Shown: piece after piece, positions 1 through 10,862 of the stretch
Layout: every line of letters begins with the position of its first letter
Numbering within the stretch: the first letter of the stretch is position 1
NCBI GenBank assembly: GCA_002698265.1
Contig: NZVX01000005.1
Span: forward strand, 1-49,922
Origin: Chloroflexota bacterium
GTDB taxonomy: Bacteria; Chloroflexota; Dehalococcoidia; Lucifugimonadales; UBA3495
Direction of reading: 5' to 3'
DNA: 49,922 bases
Program-made: the position numbers and the translations under genes
Notes under the pieces: generated by a model
Seen by the model: the letters and a program-made list of their open reading frames with translations, nothing else
Database searches by the model: none
What the model was told of the DNA's origin: nothing

Positions 1-2429
1 ATCATATGATTGACTGAACCCTCAGGAAATGCCCCGGTGTCGTCGGCTTCGCCAGCTGTAACACCGGTCAAGATCTCCAGACCTTCGTCAATGGTCTTCA
101 CTGCGTAAACGTGGAATTTTCCTTCTCTGATGGCCTCAACCACATCGTCTCTCAACATCAGGTTCTTGACGTTCTGGTGGGGAATCATTACTCCCTGAGT
201 GCCCGTAAGCCCGTCTCCTGTGCGGCAGACATCGAACATCCCTTCGACCTTTTGATTGACGCCACCGATGGGTTGTATCTCGCCCTTTTGGTTGACCGAG
301 CCTGTGACGGCGATGTCTTGCCGAATCGGCAGCCCCGATAGGCTAGAGGAGATGGCGTAGACTTCCGTGGACGAGGCGCTGTCTCCGTCCACCCCGTCGT
401 AGGACTGCTCAAAACAGATGCTGGCCGACAATGTCAGGGGCCGGTCCTTCCCGAATTTCGCGCCCAGGTAGCCACTGAGGATCAAGATACCCTTGTCGTG
501 GGTACGGCCGCTCATCGACGCCTCCCGTTCTATGTTGATGAAGCCTTCCCGGCCGGCAAAAGTCTCGGCCGTGATCCGCGATGGTCGGCCGAAGCTGAAG
601 TCGCCCAGGTCGTAGACGGCCAGCCCGTTAATCTGCCCCACCTTTTCTCCGGTGACATCCAGCAGCAGCGAGCCGTCGGATATCATCTCCTGGATGCGCT
701 CTTCCACCAGGTTCAACCGGTAGATCTTCTGATTGATTGCCTGTTGAACATGGTGGTCTTGAACCGTTCTAGCATCGTCCTTGCATGCCCAGTAATCGGC
801 CTCGATGAGCAGGTCTTTGATTTGTCCGAACCTGGTGGACAACTTGGTCTGGTCCGAGACTTGGCGGGCGCCGAATTCCAAGACCCGGGCGGCTCCTCCA
901 GTCTCGAACGCCAGCAGGTTTTCTTCTTCGCAAGTACGGCAGATGAAGGCGCAGTAGGCCATCATGTTCTCTTCGTTCAGTTCCACGCGGTAATCGAACT
1001 CCGCTTTGACCTTGAAGAGGTCCCAGAAATCCTCATTGTCGTTGGCGGTTAATAGCCGGTAGGTACTCTCATCTCCGGTGACAATCACTTTCAGGTCCAG
1101 GGGAACCGGTTCCGGCCGGAGTCCTTGAGGTATGAAAAGGCCGGTCTGCTCTGCTGGGTCCTCCAGGCGGACTTCCTGGTTGCGGATGGCCCTTTTCAGA
1201 CCTTCCCAGGCCCCGGGCGCTAGCAAAACGTCGCGGGCATTCAAGACCAGGTAACCGCCGTTGGCCAAGTGGACCGCGCCGGGTTTAAGCATGCCGTGAT
1301 CGCTGACGTAAGTCCCCATGACAGCACGGCGCTCGATACGCCCAAACAGATTTCCCCAGTTGGGATTAGGCTCGATGATGATCGGCAATTTCTGAACCGC
1401 GCTGTTGTCCACCAGCACGTTCAATTCAAAGGGCAAGAAGGGGTTTATCGCCAAGGACCCTCCCCCTGCCGCGGGGCCGGAAGGCAACCCGGACGTCATC
1501 GGCTTGGGGCGATCCGTCTCTTTGAAGTAGTTGATATTGTTCAGAACATATTCGCCCAGGTGAGACAAGAAATGTTGCATCTCCGGTATGTCCTGCGAAA
1601 GGGCGTGCATCTCGAAAAAGACCTGGTCAACGAGTCGATTGACGGCGCTGCGCTCCAGTTCCTCAAGCCGTTCGGCCGATGCTTTCTCCAGTTCCCGAAT
1701 CTTGGACATTGTGTCTTGGGTCTGCTGCATCAACTGGGACCGGACCTCATCAATCGCCGCTTTAGGTTCGGCCTCCAACGCCTGATACTCCTCCGGCGTC
1801 ATGGGACGGTCTTCCATCATGGGGAATATCGAGATTCCATTTGGAGTAAGTTGAACGGCGAAATTCACCTCCTGGCCAGCCTGGTCCAGACCGCTCATCA
1901 ATTCCTGGGTGGCCTTGCGGTCGGACTCCTCATGGGTGCGGAGCTGGTGTTCGAACGTCTCGTTGCCCAGCACCTTGGGAATCTCTGCTTGAAAAGTCCG
2001 TAGCGCCAAGGAGATCTGCTGACGATAGACCTTGCCGCTGCCGCAGGGAAGGCGAATTATGTTTGGCCGGTCCGGGTCTTCGAAGTTGTAGACGTACGTC
2101 CAGTCACTGATGGGCCGCCGTTTCTCCTGCCGGTCCAGATCGTCAACGATACCTTGGAGGTGCGTTTGGATGGCGCTGGTTTTCCCAGTGCCGGTGAGGC
2201 CGGTCACGAAAAGGTTATACCCCGGCTTGTCTACCTCTAGACCGAAGCGGATCGCTTCTTGGGCCCGGTCTTGCCCGATGAAATGGTCAAGGGGGGCTAG
2301 TTCGTCGGTACACTGGAAAGCGAAGGATTCCAAGTCCCGTTTCCAGGTGGTCTTGTCCCAGGCCACCCGAAATCGTTCCATCAAATCTTCATTTTTTGCG
2401 CCGATAGGGCTGATCCTGCTCCTAGTCAT
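1..2429 (-). CDS. Lon-family ATP-dependent protease (AAA + Lon proteolytic domain), 3' partial
   Basis: My own minus-strand translation gives 809 codons from ATG at 2429 (GGAGG 5-6 nt upstream) to the window edge with no stop, so the C-terminus is missing. It belongs to the Lon-related AAA protease group with a fused proteolytic domain and without the N-terminal substrate domain of classical LonA. Walker A is GLTGTGKT at residues 77-84. A long helical insertion (about residues 160-260, rich in Glu, Gln and Arg) follows. The Lon Ser-Lys dyad is present: Ser684 in the motif DGDSAS and Lys727 in GGVNQK, 43 residues apart as in E. coli Lon (Ser679, Lys722). It should degrade misfolded or regulatory proteins in the cytoplasm using ATP. 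It is divergent from the BFN-domain gene. The family assignment is firm; the exact subfamily is inferred. Confidence 0.9.
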   Translation of the reverse strand, partial: MTRSRISPIGAKNEDLMERFRVAWDKTTWKRDLESFAFQCTDELAPLDHFIGQDRAQEAIRFGLEVDKPGYNLFVTGLTGTGKTSAIQTHLQGIVDDLDRQEKRRPISDWTYVYNFEDPDRPNIIRLPCGSGKVYRQQISLALRTFQAEIPKVLGNETFEHQLRTHEESDRKATQELMSGLDQAGQEVNFAVQLTPNGISIFPMMEDRPMTPEEYQALEAEPKAAIDEVRSQLMQQTQDTMSKIRELEKASAERLEELERSAVNRLVDQVFFEMHALSQDIPEMQHFLSHLGEYVLNNINYFKETDRPKPMTSGLPSGPAAGGGSLAINPFLPFELNVLVDNSAVQKLPIIIEPNPNWGNLFGRIERRAVMGTYVSDHGMLKPGAVHLANGGYLVLNARDVLLAPGAWEGLKRAIRNQEVRLEDPAEQTGLFIPQGLRPEPVPLDLKVIVTGDESTYRLLTANDNEDFWDLFKVKAEFDYRVELNEENMMAYCAFICRTCEEENLLAFETGGAARVLEFGARQVSDQTKLSTRFGQIKDLLIEADYWACKDDARTVQDHHVQQAINQKIYRLNLVEERIQEMISDGSLLLDVTGEKVGQINGLAVYDLGDFSFGRPSRITAETFAGREGFINIEREASMSGRTHDKGILILSGYLGAKFGKDRPLTLSASICFEQSYDGVDGDSASSTEVYAISSSLSGLPIRQDIAVTGSVNQKGEIQPIGGVNQKVEGMFDVCRTGDGLTGTQGVMIPHQNVKNLMLRDDVVEAIREGKFHVYAVKTIDEGLEILTGVTAGEADDTGAFPEGSVNHM

Positions 2430-2488
2430 TGTATCCTCCGGTGGACTCCGGTGAGTTGGCTCGCGTGTCCATCGCTTTGCTGAACAAC

Positions 2489-2494
2489 ATTATA
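2489..2494 (-). promoter_or_regulatory. Possible -10 box for the Lon-like gene
   Basis: On the minus strand a perfect TATAAT occurs about 60 nt upstream of the ATG at 2429. No good -35 hexamer lies 16-18 nt further upstream, so this is a weak call. Confidence 0.3.
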
Positions 2495-2676
2495 CATTTT
2501 GGACTATGCGAGGCTTGGAATGGACTCGGCGCCGGCATTACGGACGACTGGCTCCGATTACCGGTGCTGGTCCGGCTTTCCGGTCTTTGTTAAATCAGAT
2601 TGTTTTTATGTCCACCTAGGTTCAACATTTGTTGTATTGACGCAAATCTGGACATAACATCTCTTATCTCTAGGCA

Positions 2677-2694
2677 CGAATCACGCGTGATTCG
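2677..2694. promoter_or_regulatory. 18-bp perfect palindrome, probable operator
   Basis: The sequence CGAATCACGCGTGATTCG reads identically on both strands. It ends 2 bp before the TTGACA -35 box of the BFN-domain gene promoter. Perfect dyad symmetry at this distance is typical of a dimeric repressor or activator site. Which regulator binds is unknown. The 338-bp gap between the divergent genes holds nothing else I recognise. Confidence 0.55.
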
Positions 2695-2696
2695 GG

Positions 2697-2726
2697 TTGA
2701 CACGCAAATTGCGCTAGGTCTACAAT
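2697..2726 (+). promoter_or_regulatory. Sigma-70-type promoter of the BFN-domain gene
   Basis: TTGACA (2697-2702) and TACAAT (2721-2726) are separated by 18 nt. The predicted transcription start is near 2733, about 35 nt before the chosen ATG. This supports the ATG at 2768 over a start further upstream at 2600. Confidence 0.7.
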
Positions 2727-2767
2727 TTTGCCAGAGCAACGGACGAATTTCGGAGGCCACTAACTGC

Positions 2768-3331
2768 ATGCTCGAGATGACCGTAGATAGCATCCGGGTC
2801 AGCCCACAGAATTACCAGCGCGTCGTGATTCTCAAAGAGAAAGCATCAGACAGGTATTTACCTATCTGGATTGGCCCGGCGGAAGCCGATGCCATCGCGG
2901 TTAAGCTCCAGGACCTAAGTGTGCCCCGGCCTCTGACCCACGACCTCTTGGGGACGATCATCGACTCTCTTGGCGGCACCATCGACCACATCTTGGTGAA
3001 CGATCTTGAGAATGACACATTCTTCGCCAAGATCACCATCCAGACTAATGGCGAGTCCAAAGAGATCGATTGCCGGCCCAGCGATGCCGTGGCCTTGGCG
3101 GTGAGGGCCAAGGTGCCGATCTACGCTAACGAAGAGGTCATGGACAAGGCGGGAATCCATTTGGATAAGGAGACCGGCAAGCCTCTGGGACAGGATACCG
3201 CCAGCAGCGATTCCCCGTCGGAGGCCCCCAAAGAAGTGAAGCCGGAAGAACTGAAGAGCATGTCCGCTTTCACTGATTTCATCGACTCCCTCGACCTTGA
3301 GGACTTTGGCAAGCAATCTGGCGCCCGTTGA
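2768..3331 (+). CDS. Bifunctional nuclease (BFN) domain protein
   Basis: The 187-aa product matches the BFN / DNase-RNase family (PF02577). The core reads VDSIRVSPQNYQRVVILKE, then LPIWIGPAEADAIA and, later, DCRPSDAVALAVRAKVPIY; these are family hallmarks. The domain covers about residues 1-135. The tail is acidic and Ser/Pro-rich with a predicted helical end (SAFTDFIDSLDLEDFGKQ). I chose ATG 2768 because GGAGG lies 11 nt upstream and the promoter ends just before it; the longer frame from 2600 would start upstream of the promoter. Plant BFN proteins show nuclease activity, but the role of bacterial members is not well defined. It lies 150 bp upstream of the ATP synthase operon but has its own promoter and a weak terminator. 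Confidence 0.88.
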   Translation: MLEMTVDSIRVSPQNYQRVVILKEKASDRYLPIWIGPAEADAIAVKLQDLSVPRPLTHDLLGTIIDSLGGTIDHILVNDLENDTFFAKITIQTNGESKEIDCRPSDAVALAVRAKVPIYANEEVMDKAGIHLDKETGKPLGQDTASSDSPSEAPKEVKPEELKSMSAFTDFIDSLDLEDFGKQSGAR

Positions 3332-3359
3332 CCGCTGGGAGAATACGTCGAGCAACTGA

Positions 3360-3394
3360 CAGCCTTGTCGCTAGTTCGGCAGGGCTGTTTTGTG
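3360..3394 (+). terminator. Weak terminator after the BFN-domain gene
   Basis: ACAGCC (3360-3365) pairs with GGCTGT (3384-3389), followed by a short T-rich run. The loop is long (18 nt) and the stem only 6 bp, so efficiency is doubtful. Confidence 0.35.
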
Positions 3395-3431
3395 TAATAT
3401 GGGCCAACGAATTTCGTAATCTCAAGCCTAA

Positions 3432-3460
3432 TTGACTTTTATAATACCCGGTGATAACAT
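3432..3460 (+). promoter_or_regulatory. Candidate promoter of the ATP synthase operon
   Basis: TTGACT (3432-3437) is followed after 17 nt by TAACAT (3455-3460), upstream of the first operon gene at 3482. A perfect TATAAT also occurs at 3440-3445 but lacks a good -35. One of the two probably drives the operon. Confidence 0.45.
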
Positions 3461-3481
3461 CCGAATCGCTCTGGCGGAGAC

Positions 3482-3727
3482 ATGAATCTGATGGTCTTGG
3501 CCTTACGCCTGACCGGGCTCGGATGGTACATCGCCATCTGCATAGTCATTGGTGTCGTAGGGGGCCTAGGTCTAGATAAGTTAACGGGTACCGTTCCCTT
3601 ATTCACACTCTTGGGCACGGTACTTGGCAGCATTGTCGCGTTTTGGGGACTCTATAAAATGGTCCAACCGATCCTCTACGGAATGAAATCCGGAGAATCC
3701 ACCGGCGATAAGCGAGGAGAACACTAG
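3482..3727 (+). CDS. AtpZ/AtpI-family ATP synthase accessory protein
   Basis: This 81-aa protein has two predicted membrane helices (about residues 13-32 and 41-63) joined by a short loop with GLGLDKLTG. This is the usual layout of the AtpZ/AtpI family (PF09527) found at the head of atp operons. Members are linked to assembly of the c-ring or ion supply to it. The gene starts the operon, and its TAG stop overlaps the GTG start of subunit a by one base. GGAGA precedes the ATG closely. Confidence 0.85.
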   Translation: MNLMVLALRLTGLGWYIAICIVIGVVGGLGLDKLTGTVPLFTLLGTVLGSIVAFWGLYKMVQPILYGMKSGESTGDKRGEH

Positions 3728-4698
3728 TGCCGACTGGCGCCTTGGCCAAAAAATTACTCCTATTCACAGGAGTAGGTCTGGTTGTATTGCTGCTGGTTGG
3801 TTTCATTTTCGGGGCTGTTGGTTCCGCCATGTTAGGTACCGACCAATTCTTGGACAAGCCGGAGATTCACCTTCCCCCACAGCCGATCTTCCCCGCGGAC
3901 GTTCGCGACGAACACCTTGGACTGTTGCAAATTGACGGTGAGCACCACGGTGAAGACGCGGAAGCGCACTTCACACCCCTCGGCGCTACCGAGATCGCGG
4001 TAACCAACACACTCCTATCCTCTTGGTTCACCACTGTCGTTCTGATTCTTATCTTCGTGACGGCCGCACGCCGCCGCTCCGTTATTCCAGGACGATTCCA
4101 GGGGTTTGTTGAGACGATGATCGAGGGCGTCTTAGGGTTCGCCAGCAGCGTACTGGGACCCGAGATGGCCCGGAAGACTTTCCCCGTAGTGGCAACGATT
4201 TTCTTCTTCGTGCTGTTCAACGCCTGGTTAGCGTTGCTTCCTTTCTACCAATTTCTGGGCTTCACCCAAGATGGCGAGATCAAAGCCCATTTCCTCCGTT
4301 CTGCAGGCACAGACATAAACATGCCTCTGGCTCTGGCCTTGATCTCATTTGTTTTCGTCGAGTATTGGGGGTTCCGGGCCCGTGGTTTTAGTTACCTGAA
4401 GAAATTCTTTCAGTTAGGCAAGATATTCCGGGGCAAGCCCTCGGGTCTGATCGACGCCTTCGTGGGATTCTTGGAATTGACCAGCGAACTCGTCCGCGTG
4501 GTCAGCTTCACTTTCCGGCTCTTCGGCAACATGACTGCCGGCGAGATTCTGGTGGTGATGATCACCTTCTTGGTGCCGTTCGTCGCCACCCAATTCGTCT
4601 TCGGACTGGAGTTACTGGTGGGCCTGATTCAAGCGGTGATCTTCGCCGGGTTGACTCTTGTGTTTCTGTCGGTGGCCACCAGCCACGAAGAGCATTAG
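3727..4698 (+). CDS. atpB: F0F1 ATP synthase subunit a
   Basis: The 323-aa membrane protein forms the proton half-channels against the c-ring. The essential arginine is visible as Arg264 in FRLFGNMTAGE, equivalent to E. coli aArg210. An extra N-terminal membrane helix (about residues 7-36) and a His/Asp/Glu-rich stretch (residues about 70-90) precede the core, making the protein longer than E. coli subunit a (271 aa). The GTG start overlaps the previous stop (TAGTG) and has AGGAGA 7 nt upstream; no ATG is suitably placed. Helices with GFLELTSELVR and the C-terminal HEEH tail complete the usual pattern. It is the second gene of the operon and acts in the cytoplasmic membrane. Confidence 0.96.
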   Translation: MPTGALAKKLLLFTGVGLVVLLLVGFIFGAVGSAMLGTDQFLDKPEIHLPPQPIFPADVRDEHLGLLQIDGEHHGEDAEAHFTPLGATEIAVTNTLLSSWFTTVVLILIFVTAARRRSVIPGRFQGFVETMIEGVLGFASSVLGPEMARKTFPVVATIFFFVLFNAWLALLPFYQFLGFTQDGEIKAHFLRSAGTDINMPLALALISFVFVEYWGFRARGFSYLKKFFQLGKIFRGKPSGLIDAFVGFLELTSELVRVVSFTFRLFGNMTAGEILVVMITFLVPFVATQFVFGLELLVGLIQAVIFAGLTLVFLSVATSHEEH

Positions 4699-4725
4699 AC
4701 CTATAAAAATTACACTAGAAAATAG

Positions 4726-5070
<345 letters not shown>

Positions 5071-5071
5071 C

Positions 5072-5587
5072 ATGGTACTGCTAGGAGTAACCGAGCTAGG
5101 GGTAAATCTACCTAGCTTAGTCGCATACTTAGTCAACTTCATCCTCCTACTGGGCATCCTTGGCGTCTTCGCCTACAAGCCCCTGATGCGGATGCTGGAT
5201 GAGCGGACGGAGCGGATCCGGGAGAGCCTTGAAGCGGCCGACCTGGCACGGCAGGAAGCTGCCAATGCCCAGGAGGCTATTCAGGAGCAGATAACCGAGG
5301 CCCGGCGTGAAGGTCAACGCATCATGGACCAAACACGGGAAGCGGCGGAACGGTTCCGGACCGAGGAGATGGAAAAGGCACGCCAGGAGGCCGAGGCCTT
5401 CGTGGAACGGGCCAGAGCGGACATCCAACGGGAGCGGGACACCGCCCTCCAAGAGGTTCGGGCCAGTTTCGGCGACCTAGCCATCACCGCGGCTGAACGT
5501 GTCATCCGAAGTTCTCTGGACCGTACGGCCCATGAGAGCCTTATCGCTCAGGTACTGGAAGAAGGCGAATCCCTGAGAAGGGGCTAA
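5072..5587 (+). CDS. atpF: F0F1 ATP synthase subunit b
   Basis: The 171-aa stator subunit has one N-terminal membrane helix (about residues 11-32), followed by the conserved KPLMRMLDERTERIRESLE and then a long charged coiled coil. The frame is open from a TTG at 5060, but the ATG at 5072, one base after the atpE stop, fits family length and translational coupling. It links the F0 membrane part to delta and F1. An identical-order gene block follows. Confidence 0.95.
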   Translation: MVLLGVTELGVNLPSLVAYLVNFILLLGILGVFAYKPLMRMLDERTERIRESLEAADLARQEAANAQEAIQEQITEARREGQRIMDQTREAAERFRTEEMEKARQEAEAFVERARADIQRERDTALQEVRASFGDLAITAAERVIRSSLDRTAHESLIAQVLEEGESLRRG

Positions 5588-5595
5588 GGGAGACC

Positions 5596-6144
5596 GTGGC
5601 CCAACAACTCTCAGGAATACGTTACGCACAAGCCATTTTCGATCTGGCGCTGGAGAACAACCAGGTAGAACAGTGGGGCGAGGACTTGGCAGTGGTGGCA
5701 GAGGTGTTTGAGGACGCCGATTTCGCCGCCCTCATGAAACACGCCGATATGCCTGCTGCAGACAAACTGGCGGCCACAGCATCTGTCTTGGCCGGAGTTA
5801 ACCCTTTGGTCCGGAACTTGGTTGACCTTTTGATTTCCAAAAACTCGGTGGACGCCATAGCCGGCGTATATTCCAGTTACACGGAATTACTGGACAGTCA
5901 TCTGGGGCGGCAACGGGTAGAGATCACCACCGCCGTGCCACTGGAAAGCGCCGAGACTGAGCGCATTAGTAGCTTTGTTACCGGGTTGGTCCGCCGCGAA
6001 GTCGTGTTGACCACCAAGGTCGATGAATCGATCCTCGGTGGCTTGGTGATTCAGATTGGCGACCGACTGCTGGACGGCAGCACCAAAGCCCGGTTGGACG
6101 GGCTACGAAACCGCTTGCACACGGAGATTGCCGCCTCGGCGTAG
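5596..6144 (+). CDS. atpH: F0F1 ATP synthase subunit delta
   Basis: The 182-aa stator protein has the family signature near its N-terminus (GIRYAQAIFDLALEN) and near the C-terminus (VDESILGGLVIQIGDRLLDGSTKARL). It caps alpha3beta3 and binds subunit b. The GTG start at 5596 follows AAGGGAGA and sits 8 nt after the atpF stop; there is no ATG near. Length is normal for the family. Confidence 0.95.
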   Translation: MAQQLSGIRYAQAIFDLALENNQVEQWGEDLAVVAEVFEDADFAALMKHADMPAADKLAATASVLAGVNPLVRNLVDLLISKNSVDAIAGVYSSYTELLDSHLGRQRVEITTAVPLESAETERISSFVTGLVRREVVLTTKVDESILGGLVIQIGDRLLDGSTKARLDGLRNRLHTEIAASA

Positions 6145-6184
6145 CAGTCCCGATTTAATCGTTAGTCAATAAGGAGAACCTCTG

Positions 6185-7696
6185 ATGGCGACCAGAGGAC
6201 AGGACATAGTCTCACTGATAAAGCGTCAGATCGAAGAATTTGGCGGAGACCTGACACTAGTGGATGTGGGCACGGTCGTCCAGGTGGGCGACGGTGTTGC
6301 CAGCATCCAAGGCCTTCAGGGCGTCCGTTCCAACGAGTTGTTGGACTTCGGGAACGACGTGCTGGGTCTGGCCCTGAACTTGGAATCAGACATCGTGGGA
6401 GCGGCCATCTTGGGCGACCCCAACGCTGTCAAAGAAGGCCAACGGGTACAGTCCACCGGCAGGATCATCGAGGTCCCCGTGGGCGACGCTCTGATCGGCC
6501 GTGTGGTCGACCCCTTGGGCCGACCCCTGGACGGGAATGGTGCTGTGGAGACCTCGGGCACCAGGTCAGTTGAGAAAGTGGCCCCAAACGTGGTGGCGCG
6601 CCAGTCGGTCGACCAGCCGGTGCAGACCGGCATCAAAGCCGTCGACTCGATGATTCCCATCGGCCGCGGCCAGCGGGAATTAATCATCGGTGACCGCTCC
6701 ACCGGCAAGACCGCCATCGCTCTGGACACCATCATCAATCAGAAGGGCGGAGACCTGATCTGCATCTACGTGGCCATCGGCCAGAAGCAGGGTAAAGTCG
6801 CCCAGGTCGTGGGGTCCCTGGAAGCGGCCGGCGCTATGGAACACACGATCGTCGTCACCGCCGGAGCGTCCGACTCAGCTCCTCTGCAATACATCGCACC
6901 CTATGCCGGTTGCGCCATGGCCGAAGAGTTCATGGACCAAGGCAAAGACGTCCTAATCGTATATGACGACCTGACCAAACACGCCTGGGCTTACCGCCAG
7001 ATGTCGCTATTGCTGCGCCGCCCGGCCGGTCGCGAGGCCTATCCCGGAGACATATTCTACCTACATAGCCGCTTGTTGGAGCGGTCCGCCCGGCTTGATG
7101 AAGCCAACGGCGGCGGCTCAATCACCGCTCTGCCGATAATCGAGACCCAAGCCGGCGACGTTTCGGCGTACATCCCGACCAACGTTATCTCCATAACCGA
7201 CGGCCAGATCTACTTGGAGCCAGAGTTGTTCAACTCCGGCATCCGACCAGCGGTAAACGTCGGGCTGTCCGTGTCCCGCGTGGGCGGCGCGGCCCAGACC
7301 AGGGCCATCCGCAAGGTTGCCGGTCAGCTTCGGCTGGCCTTGGCGCAATACCGGGAACTGGCCACCTTCGCTCAGTTCGGCACGGCCGACCTTGACGCCG
7401 CCACCAGGGCCCAGTTAGCGCGGGGCCAATTGGCCACCGAGGTGCTCAAACAGGCGCAGTATGTGCCGCTATCGTTGGCCAACGAAGTAGTTGTCCTGTT
7501 CGCGGTTAACGAAGGCCTGATGGAAGACGTGGAGATTGAGAAAGTCGGCGCATTCGAGGAACAGCTCCTGCGTTACGTCGCTGGCAACCACCCCGACATC
7601 CTGACCGCCATCGACGACTCCAAAGACATCTCCGATGAGGTGTCGGCCAACCTGACCAAGGCGATCAACGATTTCAAGCCGACTTTTACCGGCTAG
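6185..7696 (+). CDS. atpA: F0F1 ATP synthase subunit alpha
   Basis: The 503-aa F1 subunit carries the non-catalytic nucleotide site. Walker A is GDRSTGKT at residues 169-176, with Ser where Gln is most common. The conserved block with [21 protein letters not shown] and [12 protein letters not shown] follows, then the [10 protein letters not shown] motif containing the arginine that reaches into the catalytic site. AAGGAG lies 8 nt before the ATG. Length and layout are standard. Confidence 0.98.
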   Translation: MATRGQDIVSLIKRQIEEFGGDLTLVDVGTVVQVGDGVASIQGLQGVRSNELLDFGNDVLGLALNLESDIVGAAILGDPNAVKEGQRVQSTGRIIEVPVGDALIGRVVDPLGRPLDGNGAVETSGTRSVEKVAPNVVARQSVDQPVQTGIKAVDSMIPIGRGQRELIIGDRSTGKTAIALDTIINQKGGDLICIYVAIGQKQGKVAQVVGSLEAAGAMEHTIVVTAGASDSAPLQYIAPYAGCAMAEEFMDQGKDVLIVYDDLTKHAWAYRQMSLLLRRPAGREAYPGDIFYLHSRLLERSARLDEANGGGSITALPIIETQAGDVSAYIPTNVISITDGQIYLEPELFNSGIRPAVNVGLSVSRVGGAAQTRAIRKVAGQLRLALAQYRELATFAQFGTADLDAATRAQLARGQLATEVLKQAQYVPLSLANEVVVLFAVNEGLMEDVEIEKVGAFEEQLLRYVAGNHPDILTAIDDSKDISDEVSANLTKAINDFKPTFTG

Positions 7697-7721
7697 ATAG
7701 ATTTGGATCATAGAAAGATAG

Positions 7722-8585
7722 ATGCCTAGCGTTAGAGACATACGACGGCGCATCCGCAGCGTAGACAACACGGCCAAGGTGACGAATGCCATGTCACTCA
7801 TCGCCGCCTCCAAGATGCGGCGCGCCCAGAACTCCGTGCTTGAAGGAAGGCCGTACTCGGTCAAGATCCAAAGCGTCATCGCCCACTTGGCCGCCCAGCC
7901 CATGGACGACGATGCCGGGTCCCAACCGTTGCTGGCCGTCCGTACAGTGGGAAAATCCACCGTGCTGATGATCAGCCCCGACCGTGGTCTGTGCGGAGGT
8001 CTGCACGCCAACCTGAATCGGCAGGTGGGGAATTTCATATTGGAGCAAGAGGTCCCGGTACAAGCCATCGCCGTTGGCCGCAAGGGCCGCGATTTCATGG
8101 CGCGCACAAACCAGGACCTAAAGGCGACCTTCACCGACCTCGGCGAGACGCCACAACTGATCGACACAAACGCCATCGCACACATGATCATCGAATCCTA
8201 CTCAGCCGGCGAGACCGACGAAGTCTACCTGGCCTACACTAATTTCGTTTCGACCATGGTCCAAGAGCCGGTGATCGAAAAACTGCTGCCCATTTCCCCG
8301 GCAGAATTAACCGCTGCTGAGAGCGTGGGTTACATCTACGAGCCAGATAACCTGGCCGTGCTGCAAAACTTGCTGCCTCGATATATTGAGATGCAGGTCT
8401 ACCACGCCATCTTGGAAGCCATAGCCAGCGAACAATCGGCGCGGATGGTGGCCATGCGGGCCGCCACCGACAACGCCAGCGAGCTTGCCGGAGACCTGAC
8501 TCTGACCATGAATAAACTGCGGCAGGAAAGCATCACCAACGAACTGTTAGATCTGATCGGCGGCCAGATAGCCTTGGAAGGGTAG
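7722..8585 (+). CDS. atpG: F0F1 ATP synthase subunit gamma
   Basis: The 287-aa rotor shaft shows both family ends: an N-terminal helix IRRRIRSVDNTAKVTNAM and a C-terminal helix LRQESITNELLDLIGGQ. The central Rossmann-like part contains SPDRGLCGGLHANL. It turns inside alpha3beta3 and connects to the c-ring. It lies between atpA and atpD in the standard order. Confidence 0.97.
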   Translation: MPSVRDIRRRIRSVDNTAKVTNAMSLIAASKMRRAQNSVLEGRPYSVKIQSVIAHLAAQPMDDDAGSQPLLAVRTVGKSTVLMISPDRGLCGGLHANLNRQVGNFILEQEVPVQAIAVGRKGRDFMARTNQDLKATFTDLGETPQLIDTNAIAHMIIESYSAGETDEVYLAYTNFVSTMVQEPVIEKLLPISPAELTAAESVGYIYEPDNLAVLQNLLPRYIEMQVYHAILEAIASEQSARMVAMRAATDNASELAGDLTLTMNKLRQESITNELLDLIGGQIALEG

Positions 8586-8638
8586 AAATACCTCAATATT
8601 AAGCAAACCTTAAATCAAAGGCTAGATTCACGCCGTAG

Positions 8639-10063
<1,425 letters not shown>

Positions 10064-10112
10064 CTGACCAGTTATGCCCATGATTGATGAGGTAAGGAAC
10101 TAATACACCACC

Positions 10113-10562
10113 ATGCCTATGATGCTGGAAATAATCACTGCCGAGCGCCAAGTCTTTTCCGATGAGGTAGACATGGTTGTCGCTCCCGGGATCGACGGGC
10201 AACTAGGGATTCTTCCCAGACATGCCCCATTGATGACCATGCTCAAGCCCGGCGAGCTGACGGTCCGTAAGGCAGGCGAGGAAGACATGTACGTGGCCGT
10301 GTCCGGAGGCTTCATGGAAGTCCTGGGCAACCGCGTCAGCATTTTGGCCGACGCCTGCGAGCGCTCCGATGAGATCGACGAAGAGCGCGCCCAACAGGCG
10401 GTACAACGGGCACAAGAGCGCCTCGCGAGCCGAAGTGAAGACATGGAGTTGGAAAGGGTGATGGCATCGCTAAGGCGGGCCCAAGTGCGGGTCGACCTAG
10501 TGCGCCGCCGCCGTCTTCGTGGCGGTCAGCCCCCTCCAGGAGTAGGCGGAACTACAGCTTAG
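10113..10562 (+). CDS. atpC: F0F1 ATP synthase subunit epsilon
   Basis: The 149-aa protein has the N-terminal beta-sandwich (residues about 3-85, with GQLGILPRHAPLMTMLKPGEL) and a C-terminal helical part with ERAQQAVQRAQERL. It is at the long end for the family because of a basic, Gly/Pro-rich tail after RRRRLRGGQ. It couples the rotor and can inhibit ATP hydrolysis. ATG at 10113 is used; ATGs at 10119 and 10122 are possible. It is the last operon gene, directly before a strong terminator. Confidence 0.95.
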   Translation: MPMMLEIITAERQVFSDEVDMVVAPGIDGQLGILPRHAPLMTMLKPGELTVRKAGEEDMYVAVSGGFMEVLGNRVSILADACERSDEIDEERAQQAVQRAQERLASRSEDMELERVMASLRRAQVRVDLVRRRRLRGGQPPPGVGGTTA

Positions 10563-10571
10563 TAAATTATA

Positions 10572-10609
10572 AAAAGGCCCCGTCCTTCATGCGAAGGACG
10601 GGGCCTTTT
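10572..10609 (+). terminator. Strong terminator of the ATP synthase operon
   Basis: A perfect 17-bp stem (10572-10588 with 10593-10609) encloses the 4-nt loop ATGC. The outer 4 bp are A/T pairs, so the 3' arm ends in TTTT. It begins 9 nt after the atpC stop. Confidence 0.92.
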
Positions 10610-10637
10610 CTGTTGTAGTTTAGCGGCATCCTGCACG

Positions 10638-10852
10638 TCATTAAAGCGAACGCTGGAATCCCGGAAGACGAGTCCGGCGATTGCTAGAGGACTAAATAGA
10701 ATCCCCGCCCTCACCTCAACCACCTCCCATGCGTAGGAGAGGGAACTTCTCTCGTCGTTCCAGCGAAAGCTGGAATCCACGCATTACAATGTTAGAAGAG
10801 GCAACTTCGAACTCTCGAACATGAAACCAGTGGGTTCCGGTTTTCACCGGAA
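10638..10852. repeat. Cluster of three small palindromic repeats
   Basis: The 300-bp gap between atpC and rex holds no gene. It contains three copies of a palindromic unit of the general form TCATTCC(A/G)GC-GAAA-GC(T/C)GGAATCC: a degenerate one at 10638-10661, one with stem TTCCAGC/GCTGGAA and GAAA loop at 10758-10775, and one with stem TTCCGGT/ACCGGAA at 10835-10852. Such units resemble REP-like elements. Confidence 0.6.
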
Positions 10853-10862
10853 TGACAAAGAG

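Noticed and set aside
498-2003. Plus-strand ORFs of 184 and 244 aa opposite the Lon-like gene
   Set aside because: They are antisense to a continuous 809-codon minus-strand frame with Lon protease motifs and show no family pattern.
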